DNA from: Craspedostauros australis
Lineage: Eukaryota > Bacillariophyta > Bacillariophyceae > Mastogloiales > Achnanthaceae
Assembly (NCBI GenBank): GCA_026770025.1
Contig: JAMXDE010000023.1
Location: forward strand, 372,001-436,000
DNA length: 64,000 bases
Direction of reading: 5' to 3'
In this document: positions 57,101 to 64,000 of the stretch, one piece after another
Layout: each line of letters starts with the position of its first letter
How positions within the stretch are numbered: position 1 is the first letter of the stretch
Made by a program: the position numbers and the translations under genes
The notes under the pieces: model-generated
Databases searched by the model: none
The model's input: only the letters and a program-made list of their open reading frames with translations
Told to the model about the DNA's origin: nothing

Positions 57101-58507
57101 GGCCTTGACATGACCAGGTTCTCCGCAGTTGTGGCAGATGATGGGCGTCTTTCCACCATTCTGCATCAGGGCCAGCGCCGTGCTTTCGTCGATCTCGATG
57201 CCTCCATTTTCTCCAGAGAGGAAGTACCCAGCGTTGCTGTTCTTGCGATTGCGCAAGTAGGAGGCAGCATGCCATTGTCCAGCATGGAGCTCTTGCTTGT
57301 ACAGGTCGGTGGCAAGATTGCAGACATCACGCCAGTGAAGGCGATCCTTCAAGATGCGTCGGTCCTTCTCGGCCTTGGTGCAGCACCCGATTTGGATCAG
57401 CACTTCCTTGAGGTTGCCGAGTTTGCTGTGGAGACCAAAGCGGTAGCGCTCCCCGGATGTGCCAGAGCCGCCAGCAGAGAGAAACTTGGTGAGGATGTCT
57501 GCAGTGAGGGCATGGTCGTATTGACCAGCATCTTCGAGAACTTGGGCGTCCTTGCGGGTGTCATCAGCAAACTTCTTGATGTTCTCACCGGCGTAGGTCT
57601 TGGGAGTGCGACGGCGGATGTTCTGCTTGATGCGATCATACTTGTCGAAAGTGGTGGTTCGCAAGTCCTCGATCAGCTCCATCCAAAGAATGACAAAATC
57701 CTCACGTTGATCCGGATGGACCCGCGCCAAGATGTCGTCCTTCAGGCTTGGCTGGAGAGAGTTGAGGAGAAAGCGGCAGGCAGTGATGTTGTTGCGGCGG
57801 TCGTACTCATCAAAATGGCTTGCCATTTCGGTTGCTTCTTCCATGATGGTCTTTTGGTTGAAGCGGTATGGATGGGCAACGACGCTGGTCGTGTCTTCGG
57901 GGTCGGATGGCTCCTTGAGGTAGGAGATGGTGTCGAGCCCTCTGGCTTTGAGTTCGGACATGAAGTCGCGCTGGAAGGCTTGGAGATCGCTCTGGCGGTG
58001 GAACTTGGGTTCAAGGCCCTTCTCCATGTCGGGTTGGCTCTTGACATCGGCTCCGCTTGCAGTGGAGCGCTTCTGGAGAACGTAGAGGTAGGTGTTGGGC
58101 TCGTCAACAAGCCCAGACCAGTCAGCTTTGGGCTTTCCCCCGGTGAAGGGGAACCAGTTCTTTCCCACCTTGACGATGTTGCCCATCACCGGCTTGGTTG
58201 GGCGATTGGCGAGTTCACGTTCCGTCTCGGCTGCGGTGCGGCCCAGTTCAAAGATTTCCTGGGAGGTGTTGACACCAGATACCTCGGTTTGAAGGAGACG
58301 CTCGTGGGCTTCCTCCCTCTCAGTCAGATTCGCGAGTCGTTCTTGAAGGACTTGGCTCGCTTCGTTCAGTTGTTGTTGCTGGGCCAGAAGGCGGGCCTGC
58401 ATCTGGCTGAGTTGTTCCAAGGTTGCTGCTTGAGTGGCAGCTACCTCGGCTTGAGTTGTGGTGGCTCCACCTTGGGTGACGGTGGCCTCCGGTTGATCAT
58501 CCGCCAT
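51131..58507 (-). CDS. Copia gag-pol polyprotein, 2,458 aa, with membrane-like insert
   Basis: One open frame from the ATG at 58507. Domains in order: glutamine-rich N-terminus and gag; CCHC zinc knuckle CHNCGEPGHVKANC (about residue 458); a hydrophobic segment at about 582-636 (LGPLALLIGAFPLFIPLL, then a second helix), followed by a very basic stretch; and protease with WDSGST (about 860). Integrase has an HHCC region (HQRLGHND to CAACQFGKQVC, about 1020-1060) and catalytic residues in SVDHFEGG (about 1098), YQSDNGRAF (about 1174) and NGIAERSIR (about 1211). A roughly 740-residue acidic/proline-rich linker follows. Reverse transcriptase contains FVSAFVQAAIHRDIYI and YVDDAGIA (about 2132), and RNase H/C-terminal regions include YVDADFAG, TEAEYAAL and EDNNACISL. 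No stops or frameshifts, so it is probably functional. The hydrophobic insert between gag and protease is not a standard copia feature. At 2,458 codons it is longer than typical copia polyproteins. Confidence 0.96.
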   Translation of the reverse strand: MADDQPEATVTQGGATTTQAEVAATQAATLEQLSQMQARLLAQQQQLNEASQVLQERLANLTEREEAHERLLQTEVSGVNTSQEIFELGRTAAETERELANRPTKPVMGNIVKVGKNWFPFTGGKPKADWSGLVDEPNTYLYVLQKRSTASGADVKSQPDMEKGLEPKFHRQSDLQAFQRDFMSELKARGLDTISYLKEPSDPEDTTSVVAHPYRFNQKTIMEEATEMASHFDEYDRRNNITACRFLLNSLQPSLKDDILARVHPDQREDFVILWMELIEDLRTTTFDKYDRIKQNIRRRTPKTYAGENIKKFADDTRKDAQVLEDAGQYDHALTADILTKFLSAGGSGTSGERYRFGLHSKLGNLKEVLIQIGCCTKAEKDRRILKDRLHWRDVCNLATDLYKQELHAGQWHAASYLRNRKNSNAGYFLSGENGGIEIDESTALALMQNGGKTPIICHNCGEPGHVKANCPNLKKGAGFNHSSKGKKGSNSAKKGSSNTSWRSVPPSKGEPHQKVVRSSTFKWCAKCKRWLTSHGTSEHRSDFKDKDKNKNKSETAANTVTFDSTEWHVYKVMEESPSGWFQIIQAYLGPLALLIGAFPLFIPLLIQVLIFAVMHGWETASIAAWMVTATYLARKHHDMPRHPDGPVPKPRWQRRCEAYWEKKDRRRDRAQPKDWINFHRRAPIRLRHHRSRFDPPVSAMHASTNMHPRARAAELRRRSHRVIGLENNPNKHRFRSTAFSNPRPRANSISHGARFGTRAVPIRRHEVQGPSKKKHRNQRQRMMVFDAPAPAQRQRLTEKQTSRLAQILSTYFKPEDAPPSNSVCTHDGPSSITSFSAVRHSSDELANVLPAKMICDVIWDSGSTVCISHDKSDFVSEPRRPIGNQAKKLTGLFGGRSDHLVGTVEWGIQDTRGNIRRLKFPAYYVPRSNAKIISTSVFERMYPGELQYVNGRWKVQGREGEINIEINPKNKLPTSKAYNMKSLTEHIPHALNATITTVSSANRNLSEPQKELLRWHQRLGHNDMRKIQHLFRSGTLAHTEAARKLQASASRLATLPKCAACQFGKQVCRSSPGHLHRPVRDREGAIKFGNLRPGQLVSVDHFEGGGKGRLFSGYGKGSDDEMYGAGIVFVDHASGFIFAEPVLSTSSQDMIRAKEKFESMCRDLGIVVQQYQSDNGRAFTSSDYADHLRHFHQSHRYAGRGAHHHNGIAERSIRTVVSSARTMMLHATLHWPELDVVPLWPMANRHSAFIFNRLPNLANGLSPFDILARIRFPQKHFHNLHVWGCPTYVLDHRVGDGKKIPKWKARSDRFVHVGLSEKHSSTVPLVLNLKTGSITPQFHVVFDDWFATVPSDPSNLPNYNSDQWRNLFGDTEYKFPFDEEDLERLEQQDQETEEQDSHDQDLNRQLAEQANADHRPSEPLPVELGPELPPSPSDTAPVPDEVSAPPTAQPTSAATDAPREGQNNMEKANLRDSVPPSRREAAHDDKGDDNDNIPLPSDDQDTMDHDRPSVETPDASSAKAQPETSPIASNPAPQQRERRRRNRQQQPVRRSARIEARRSNPRKRAPPQRLEYSQMGGMAQAFVCQPIHQTSPSIDAVTAAHLSSSILSAIELLKGANGSNSPITEPLHSIEEAAIHMTTSMSELEKLKQDSCGRINPHIAQVDSNARARLTAAEEAACDMIRTALSTLALYDSPDNHFRWQIADMSETIYAVHGRLLQQDRSDNDDIDEGGDRIMVHMAVQDDGRDPDRRDDQQEEEFALPQDLQNEIDQLANLLTALHIIEHYGLDAYSTNFDFDELRDWWTQVAAGHNIDPPEGLPRVSPNGEENSQSNASRSSDNPDSNMPDSAEQDTSDHDPDDVEQCLWIDSIPQLADPSMTACDTNGAEEYAFLTMNEDGESDPSGRSISGSEAVFLMSNGHLELSEGPSSFKASPTDPDTLSFDEAMKDEDREKWMEAAKKEVTDLVSKGTWVEVSKAEAVGKIAPGTWVFRRKRRPDGSIKKHKARFCVRGDLVDETESTLAPVVAWPSVRVFLITAILLGWVTVSIDFVSAFVQAAIHRDIYIHLPRGFRSTNGPNVCLKLQKSLYGLTVAPRLWHEHLLRALTAEGFKASEQDPCLFLRPGMMLALYVDDAGIAAPHEKDIDDFIQSMTRRGFELTKEGTFNEFLGIKLDKNRDGSIHMSQQGLIDKIIAATGMEACNPNWIPATKAALGSDPDGEAMKESWNYRSIIGMLLYLATNTRPDIAFAVSQAARFSHSPKQSHARALKTIVRYLARTKAQGTIIRPSGKLDLQCYVDADFAGLHHREPDDNPTSVKSRTGYIIILGGCPLIWRSKLQTEIALSTTEAEYAALSMAMRALIPLQQLIREVATRTGLKQELLTHLQCTVFEDNNACISLATKHHITNRTKHFLVKWHFFWYWVKEGFIKIQRVASAEQIADIFTKGSVREIFESLRKLLMGW

Positions 58508-58603
58508 CCTTCAAAAGCTGCACTTGGAGAGGTTGCGGATTTCCTGATGAGCAGCTGAGCTACTGGTTCGCAGATGTTCTGCTGGAGTATCGATCGATGG
58601 TCG

Positions 58604-58809
58604 CAACTGCGTTGCGAGTTGTGATTGCTGAGCTTCAGTCAGCAGGTGTCTGGGAGCGAGGCAACTGTGTTGCGGGCAGTCAGCTGCACTGCTGCGGGTA
58701 GATCAGTGGGTGCCTGTGGCAGGAGCAACTGTGTTGCGAGCAGTCAGCTGCGCTGCTGCGGGTAGATCAGCAGATGATCGGCTGATTATCGTCGGAGCAA
58801 CTGCGTTGC
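58604..58809. repeat. Four palindromic GCAACTGYGTTGC motifs in the leader
   Basis: The 13-nt motif occurs at 58604, 58661, 58725 and 58797. Each is a perfect 5-bp inverted repeat with a 3-nt loop. The second and third sit in a longer direct repeat of about 46 bp (58661-58706 and 58725-58770), period 64 bp. They lie in the untranslated leader between the PBS and gag, where packaging or dimerisation signals are expected. Confidence 0.88.
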
Positions 58810-58991
58810 TGGCGTTCGGACAGCTGGACTGTCAGTGGGCGGCTTGACTCTTGCTTCCTGCAGTGAAGCTCACAGGGTCCAAGCCACGGATGCGGGTCGC
58901 TGTGGCAGCGACTTAGTTGGATGAGGAAGTCTGAGACTTCGTGGGATCGGTTCTTGCGCTATTGATGAGGCTCTCTGTCGAATCTTGACTT

Positions 58992-59015
58992 CAGCGTAAG
59001 ACCAGGCTCATAACC
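58992..59015 (-). other. Primer-binding site, likely a half tRNA-Met
   Basis: The plus-strand bases next to the 5' LTR read AGCGTAAGACCAGGC followed by TCATAACC. They look like the D-arm to anticodon-loop part of an elongator tRNA-Met, with the CAU anticodon inside CTCATAA. The element's RNA would therefore pair with an internal tRNA fragment and not its 3' end, as known for Drosophila copia. The tRNA match is from memory of tRNA-Met and needs checking against the genome's own tRNA. Confidence 0.6.
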
Positions 59016-59775
59016 AGCGAGAATAGAGGGCAAATGAAGTCCGGTTGTGTCCGGCTTTGCCTTCCAGTGTCGGACTTTGGCAGGTCAAAAGGGGAAGTGA
59101 AACTGCCAACGTCAGCGCGGTTAAACGTAGTGTGACCACGAACGTAGATGAGACGATTGAGAATGTGTTTTGAGTTGATTTGGTGGTTGTAAAGCTTGAG
59201 TTTTGTAAGATTGTTGTTTTTATGAGATTGTTTTGGTTGAAGGTTGGAGAGGAAAACGAGATGGGCTGGTCATCACACTGCTCTGCTGTTGGTTGTCGCT
59301 GTTCATGGTCTTGTACATTTGAAAAATTGCTCCACAATCCCCAGGCGATGAAACCACGATGCTTCATCGCTCTTGGCAGGTTTGAGAGCTGATTCTCCAA
59401 TTGTTGGAGTGAAGGTGCGAGTGTTCCATGTCTTAGTCTTGTTCCAATTTTGCAGGATAGTCTTGCTTTTGATCCAAGACCGGCACATCCTGCATGGAAG
59501 ATGTCAGTTTCATACATATGTAATCTTGGAACACATGGCAAAGAGGCAAGTGAGAAGCATCAACTGTGCATGCAGGATGAGCCATGCACTTGTATTCTTG
59601 CAGACAGATGCCTTCACATATGTAGTCTCTTTTGGAGGTAGAGTGCCTGTCCATTTGTTGCTCAATCGTGTGTACTGGTGGTAGTACAGACAATTCGGTC
59701 ACCGGTCAATGGGGGCATGAAGGGAAAATACCAATTTTCAGCAATTTTTCAGTGACATCATGGTATATTGCAACT
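59016..59775 (-). repeat. 5' LTR of the copia element
   Basis: 760 bp, by eye the same as 50304-51063. It should contain the element's promoter, reading away from the cyclase gene on the minus strand. Confidence 0.95.
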
Positions 59776-59780
59776 CGAAC

Positions 59781-60129
59781 GCAAAATTGAAATCGCGATG
59801 GGCCCTCCCGCCATCACTTGGTGTTTTCCGCCTTCCTTCCTTCCTTCCTTCTCTCTCCATCGCTACTACCGCTACTGCTGCGAGCTGCAGCGTGGTGATC
59901 CTCAAAAGGTCTCGTCTTGAACACGAGAACAGCCATGACGAAAGACGCACAACATCATCCTCCCACAACTTTTCAAAGTCGGAACCGACAGCAAAGGTAC
60001 GCTCCGTGACGATTGCAACTCCGGCCACACCACACTCGTACTGTACGAGGAGACATCGTAGTGCTCGCAACCAAAGCTGGGAAGTTTCACCAACAACCAA
60101 CGCCAATCGAGGTGTCCTGAAGTGTGAAG
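59781..60129. other. Promoter/5' UTR of the cyclase, CCTT-rich
   Basis: 349 bp between the retrotransposon duplication and the cyclase ATG. A pyrimidine tract with five CCTT units lies at 59831-59858. A minus-strand frame (59738..60106) stays open here but starts from no recognisable protein. Confidence 0.5.
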
Positions 60130-63100
60130 ATGGGTACGGATATGAACCAAGGCCGTGAGAAGGAGGGCAGCGACGCCCCGTCTGGTGACATGATCACGCC
60201 AACCAACTCCGAGGAAGAGGACTCCTCCAGCGACAACGAAAGGAACCACGATGCCAAGGCGGCGGCCAGGCAAGCTTCGGTCAACCAAACCCTCGACGGC
60301 AAGCGCTCCATCCATGACGAGCTCGTGCATAGCATCGATGACTCCTCGCAGTACAGCAGCGCAGGCGACTCGCAGCAATACTCGCAACAGTCTTCGCTGA
60401 TGGGAACCATCAGCGCACGATCATCCGACCTGGGAGAGCAGGAGATCGTGGCCGCCAAGCTCAGCAAGCAGGTCTTCCGCTTCAAGGTCCTCGTATGGGT
60501 CGTCCTGGCCCTTGCCACCATCGGCGTGGCGATCTCCATCTTCCTCAGCACGCGCGCGGACGAGGAAGCCACATTCGAATCGATCTTCGATGACCACGCA
60601 TCCAAGGTCATGGACACGTTCGTTCAGAACATGGATCGCAAGCTGGGAGTGCTCGACTTCGTGGGAGTTTCGGCCAAGATGGAGAGCACGTACCCCGTGC
60701 CTTCCGATTGGCCCAACTTCGTCTTCTCCAACTTCGAGTACCGCGCAGCGAATGCGCTGGAGTTGACGGACGGTGCGATGATCGCCATCGTTCCGCTCGT
60801 GTCCACGCAGGAGGAACGTCATGCGTGGGAGAACTTCACGGTGGCATCCACGTCGGACTCCGATAGCTGGTTTATGAATGGCAAGCAGTTCCAAGCGACA
60901 TTGCGGCGAACGGAAGAGGTGCACGCCGAGGGAGCACCTACTTTCATGCAAGAACGTGGGGATGATCTTTCGAACGTCGAAGCACTTCATGATGCCGCAG
61001 CCGCCACTACCATCACAGCCACCACTACCACAGCTGCGAGTACCCCCACTACTCATACTCGTACGACGGGGGCGACTCAGAAGCGCCGATCCCTCGAGGA
61101 AAACACAGAGCTCGTCAGCGTTTCGGATTTGGGCATTCCAACGAGGATTTACACCATCGACAACAGCGACACTAGTGGCAATGGACAAAAACGCATTGTA
61201 GATCCGACAACAGATGGTCCGTTCCTCCCGATCTGGCAACACTACCCGCTGTCCTCATCTCTCATCAACTACAACATGTACTCAGACGACGAATTTAGGG
61301 ACGAGTGCGATGCCATCCTGAAGAATCAAGACAAGGCCGTGCTGGGACGGATCTGGTCTTTGACGGACGATGGCAGCGACGGCGCAACCGAAGACAACGT
61401 TTTCTACGACACGCTCCTGCGCTGGGTCCAGCAACCTCAGTTGCGTCAGAACGGTGACGATCGAACGGCCGAAGAAACGCTGTCCATGACGCCGTTCAGC
61501 AAAGTGTTCTACCCCATCTACGACTCCAAGGCCGACTTCGTGGCCATCCTCACATCCATCATCGATTGGTCGACCTACTTCGACTACGTGTTACCACCCG
61601 ACTCGACAGGCATCCACGTCGTCCTGGAAAACACATGCGGCAACGTCCACACCTTCCAAATCAACGGCGAATTTGCAACTCCGATGGGCCCTGAGGATCT
61701 GCACGACGGCAAGTACAATCGACTGGTGCGAAGAAATTCGCTGGAAGATCTGATGAAGAAATCACGCGAGCCATCGACCAAAGCGAGGCATGTGCCATTG
61801 GACTTCTCCTTCTGCCCATACACGATCTCGGTCTACCCCTCGGATGAGTTCCATGATGATTTCGTGACGAACAACGCCACGTTCTACACTGTGGGCGTCG
61901 TTGCCGTCTTCGTATTCACCCTCATCATCTTCTCCTTCTACGACTCCTACGTGAAGAATCGCCAGAAGCTCGTCCTGAAGCGTGCCATCCAATCCCGCGC
62001 CATCGTATCATCCCTCTTCCCAGCTGCCGTCCAGGAACGCTTGTTCAGGTCCACCATGGTAAACGAAGACAAACGCAAGGGCAACCTTGCCAACCACCAT
62101 GCAGCAAACGGCGGCGACGAGGTGGACGAAGACAGCGAAGATCGAAGCCTCCGGCCGACTATCTTCCAATGGATGCCATTCAAGAAGAATCGTAGGAAGA
62201 CATCCAAGACCGGCAATTCGTCGCGTCGTCATTCGGCAGCGACTATGGCCGGCAACAGCGGAGGTGCCAGTTCGAGCGGCAACGCGGTCAACAAACGGAA
62301 GCTCCGATTGACAGATGTGTTGCTCAATTCCGAGAGCATGGATTTCGCAAACGATGGAAAGACACCAATTCACGAAATGAAGCCAATCGCGGACCTTTTT
62401 CCGCACACGACCGTCTTGTTTGCAGACATCGCTGGATTCACAGCATGGAGTTCCAAGCGAAAGCCTGAGCATGTAAGTTTGAGGCTATCACAGTAGCGAA
62501 GAGTGCGCATTTCAGGTGGACGAAATGCTCCTCCACGCTTTCAAGGAATCTATCCATCCATCTCACACTCACACTCACAACTCGTCTCCCTATTTCTCCA
62601 TGGCACCAAACTTCATCTTCCTTCTTCCCTCCCTCACGATCGCAATGAACAGGTATTCACGTTGCTCCAAACGGTTTATCATGCATTTGACAGGATCGTA
62701 AGTTGACCATGTGTCATGTGCCATTCATCCTCTGCTTGCCACAAATACGTCCACAACGCAGTCTAGCGACGCTCTGCACATGATGGCTGTTGCAGCACAA
62801 CACAATGCAACATCAGCTATGAAGCATCAGTATCTTCGATAAAACGACATTTGTCATTGAGGAATACGAGAAATCTCACTCACCGCTTTCCTTCTTCAAT
62901 CATGTTGCTTCCCCACCAACAAACTGATCAACAATATCCTTTTTTGTATGTCATGTCCATTCAGGCCAAACGTCGAAGCGTGTTCAAGGTTGAGGTAAGT
63001 AACCCCGCAGTACTTTGGCAAAACCTGTCTGTTGTGACTGAAATGCCTGTGCTTGGACGTCAATGCTGTGATGGCCCAAGGCAAGGCCTTGACATTCATG

Positions 63101-64000
63101 TACTCTGTTGATTTGCTCGCCCTCACGGATTTGCCCAACCTCCCACATGTTCCACCATACGTACCCATCCGCGTATTCGCCACTTGTTCCCACGCCTCCG
63201 CGCATCCGCACACCCATGCATCCACACAGACAATTGGCGACTGCTATGTTGCAGTTACTGGACTTCCCGGTACGTAGGATGCATGTCGAGCAACCAGCAC
63301 TTTCAAGCATCGCCAAGTTGGAGTGATCAATCCCCGTCCGTAGATGGTACCATATGCACCCGCAGTCGCAAATATGGCTTGATGCAGGCAGATACTCACA
63401 CTCATCCACGCTCCCTATTCCTTGTTACGCTTTCTGCTTCTATCATACATATTGACGCCACGCACACATGCATGCCTATCAATCCACCGATACTGATCTG
63501 AAACATGGACTGCTCCCGCTCCAATTTTTTCCACACCTTACTCGTCGCATCCTGTCGCCACATTCTTTTGTTGCTTGCAGATCCGCAACAAGACCACGCT
63601 GTGCGCATGGTCAAATTCGCCAACGAATGTCGCAAGAAGATGACGGAGCTTGTGGAGAAGCTCAAGATCGGGCTTGGGGAAGACACTGTACAACTCTCCA
63701 TGCGCTTTGGCCTCCATTCCGGGCCAGTCACCGCCGGGGTGCTCCGTGGTGAACGTTCGCGATTCCAGCTGTTTGGCAACACTGTCAACATCGCCGCGCG
63801 CATGGAGAATACGGGACAGAGCAACAAGATGCATGCCACGCAGGAAACAGCAGACCTAATCGCCGAAGCAGGCAACGTCCATTGGGTGGAGCAGCGTGTT
63901 GTGGATGTCGTGGACCGTGGTGGTTTCCAAACTTACTTCATTGAGCCAAACAACGAAGGTGGCACAACGAAACCCAAGCCAAGGGGTGGCAACGGCAACA
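60130..64000 (+). CDS. Receptor-type class III nucleotide cyclase (3' end outside window)
   Basis: Exons are 60130-62472, 62653-62697, 62965-62994, 63230-63269 and 63581 to the window end, all GT-AG and phase-consistent. The ATG at 60130 was taken; a GTG precedes it. Layout: Ser/Gln-rich cytosolic N-terminus; membrane helix 1 at about 121-141; an extracellular sensor domain of about 440 residues, without a family I can name; helix 2 at about 585-607; a basic linker; then the cyclase domain. Metal-binding Asp residues are in VLFADIAGFTAW (about 766) and TIGDCYVAV. The transition-state Asn/Arg are in NTVNIAARMENTG. The base-recognition Glu in FKVETIGD is guanylyl-cyclase-like. The second position, in RFQLFGNTVN, has Gln where guanylyl cyclases have Cys and adenylyl cyclases Asp. 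Product (cAMP or cGMP) is therefore uncertain. The C-terminus is cut by the window end. Confidence 0.9.

Larger units (their letters stand above)
50304..59775 (-). mobile_element. Intact Ty1/copia (CoDi-like) LTR retrotransposon, 9,472 bp
   Basis: Two 760-bp LTRs (50304-51063 and 59016-59775) flank a 508-bp leader and one 2,458-codon polyprotein read on the minus strand. CGAAC at 50299-50303 and 59776-59780 is a 5-bp target duplication. Order of domains is gag, protease, integrase, reverse transcriptase, RNase H, which is the copia order. A PBS next to the right LTR and a purine tract next to the left LTR are in the expected places. I saw no difference between the LTRs by eye, so insertion is recent. 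The insertion is 349 bp upstream of the cyclase ATG. Confidence 0.96.

Noticed and set aside
56402-58558. 718-codon plus-strand ORF across the retrotransposon
   Set aside because: It is the antisense of the gag region. The minus strand carries unmistakable zinc knuckle, protease and RT motifs in one frame.
58992-59015. Possible tRNA gene
   Set aside because: Only a D-arm to anticodon-like piece is present, with no acceptor or T arm; it is better explained as a primer-binding site.
59008-59702. Small ORFs present in both LTRs
   Set aside because: Identical copies exist at 50468-50990 because the LTRs are duplicates; none has a domain.
1-64000. CRISPR arrays, operons or bacterial-type regulatory elements
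   Set aside because: No regularly spaced identical repeats of the right size, and the genes are intron-bearing eukaryotic genes.

Overview
The window looks like nuclear DNA of a diatom. Genes have short GT-AG introns, and two proteins carry the bipartite plastid presequence of algae with secondary plastids (signal peptide, then a phenylalanine just after the cleavage site). Two genes encode the diatom-typical DUF6824 domain. A CoDi-like Ty1/copia retrotransposon and other transposons fill the accessory parts. I cannot name the species. All multi-exon models below were built by eye from GT-AG sites and phase arithmetic, and each total is divisible by three.

Layout. 0.9-3.1 kb: a three-exon gene of unknown function (minus). 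6.4-7.5 kb: a two-exon PIF/Harbinger transposase in transposon-relic DNA. 9.4-15.5 kb: a complete 6,083-bp DNA transposon with 167-bp terminal inverted repeats, a TTAC target duplication, a giant transposase candidate of unassigned family and a hairpin-rich block. 16.3-24.3 kb: a housekeeping block with PIG-H (GPI-anchor synthesis), a plastid-targeted PPR protein, an F-box/FIST protein and a four-helix membrane protein. 26.9-34.6 kb: two DUF6824 paralogues, one split into five exons including a 14-nt micro-exon, the other intronless.

36.8-43.1 kb: one two-exon gene for a secretory-pathway, very acidic, repetitive protein of about 2,012 residues. 43.9-46.7 kb: four-exon plastid TypA/BipA GTPase. 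47.5-49.2 kb: MFS transporter. 50.3-59.8 kb: an intact 9,472-bp copia retrotransposon (minus) with 760-bp LTRs that look identical, a CGAAC target duplication, and a single 2,458-codon polyprotein with an unusual hydrophobic insert. It sits about 350 bp before a receptor-type class III nucleotide cyclase (60.1 kb to the window end) whose catalytic domain is split by very small exons.

The housekeeping genes are unrelated neighbours, not an operon. The retrotransposon and the TIR transposon look recent because their ends, duplications and frames are intact. The least explained items are the TIR transposon family, the hairpin block in it, the micro-exon gene, the membrane-like insert in the copia polyprotein and the large acidic repeat protein.
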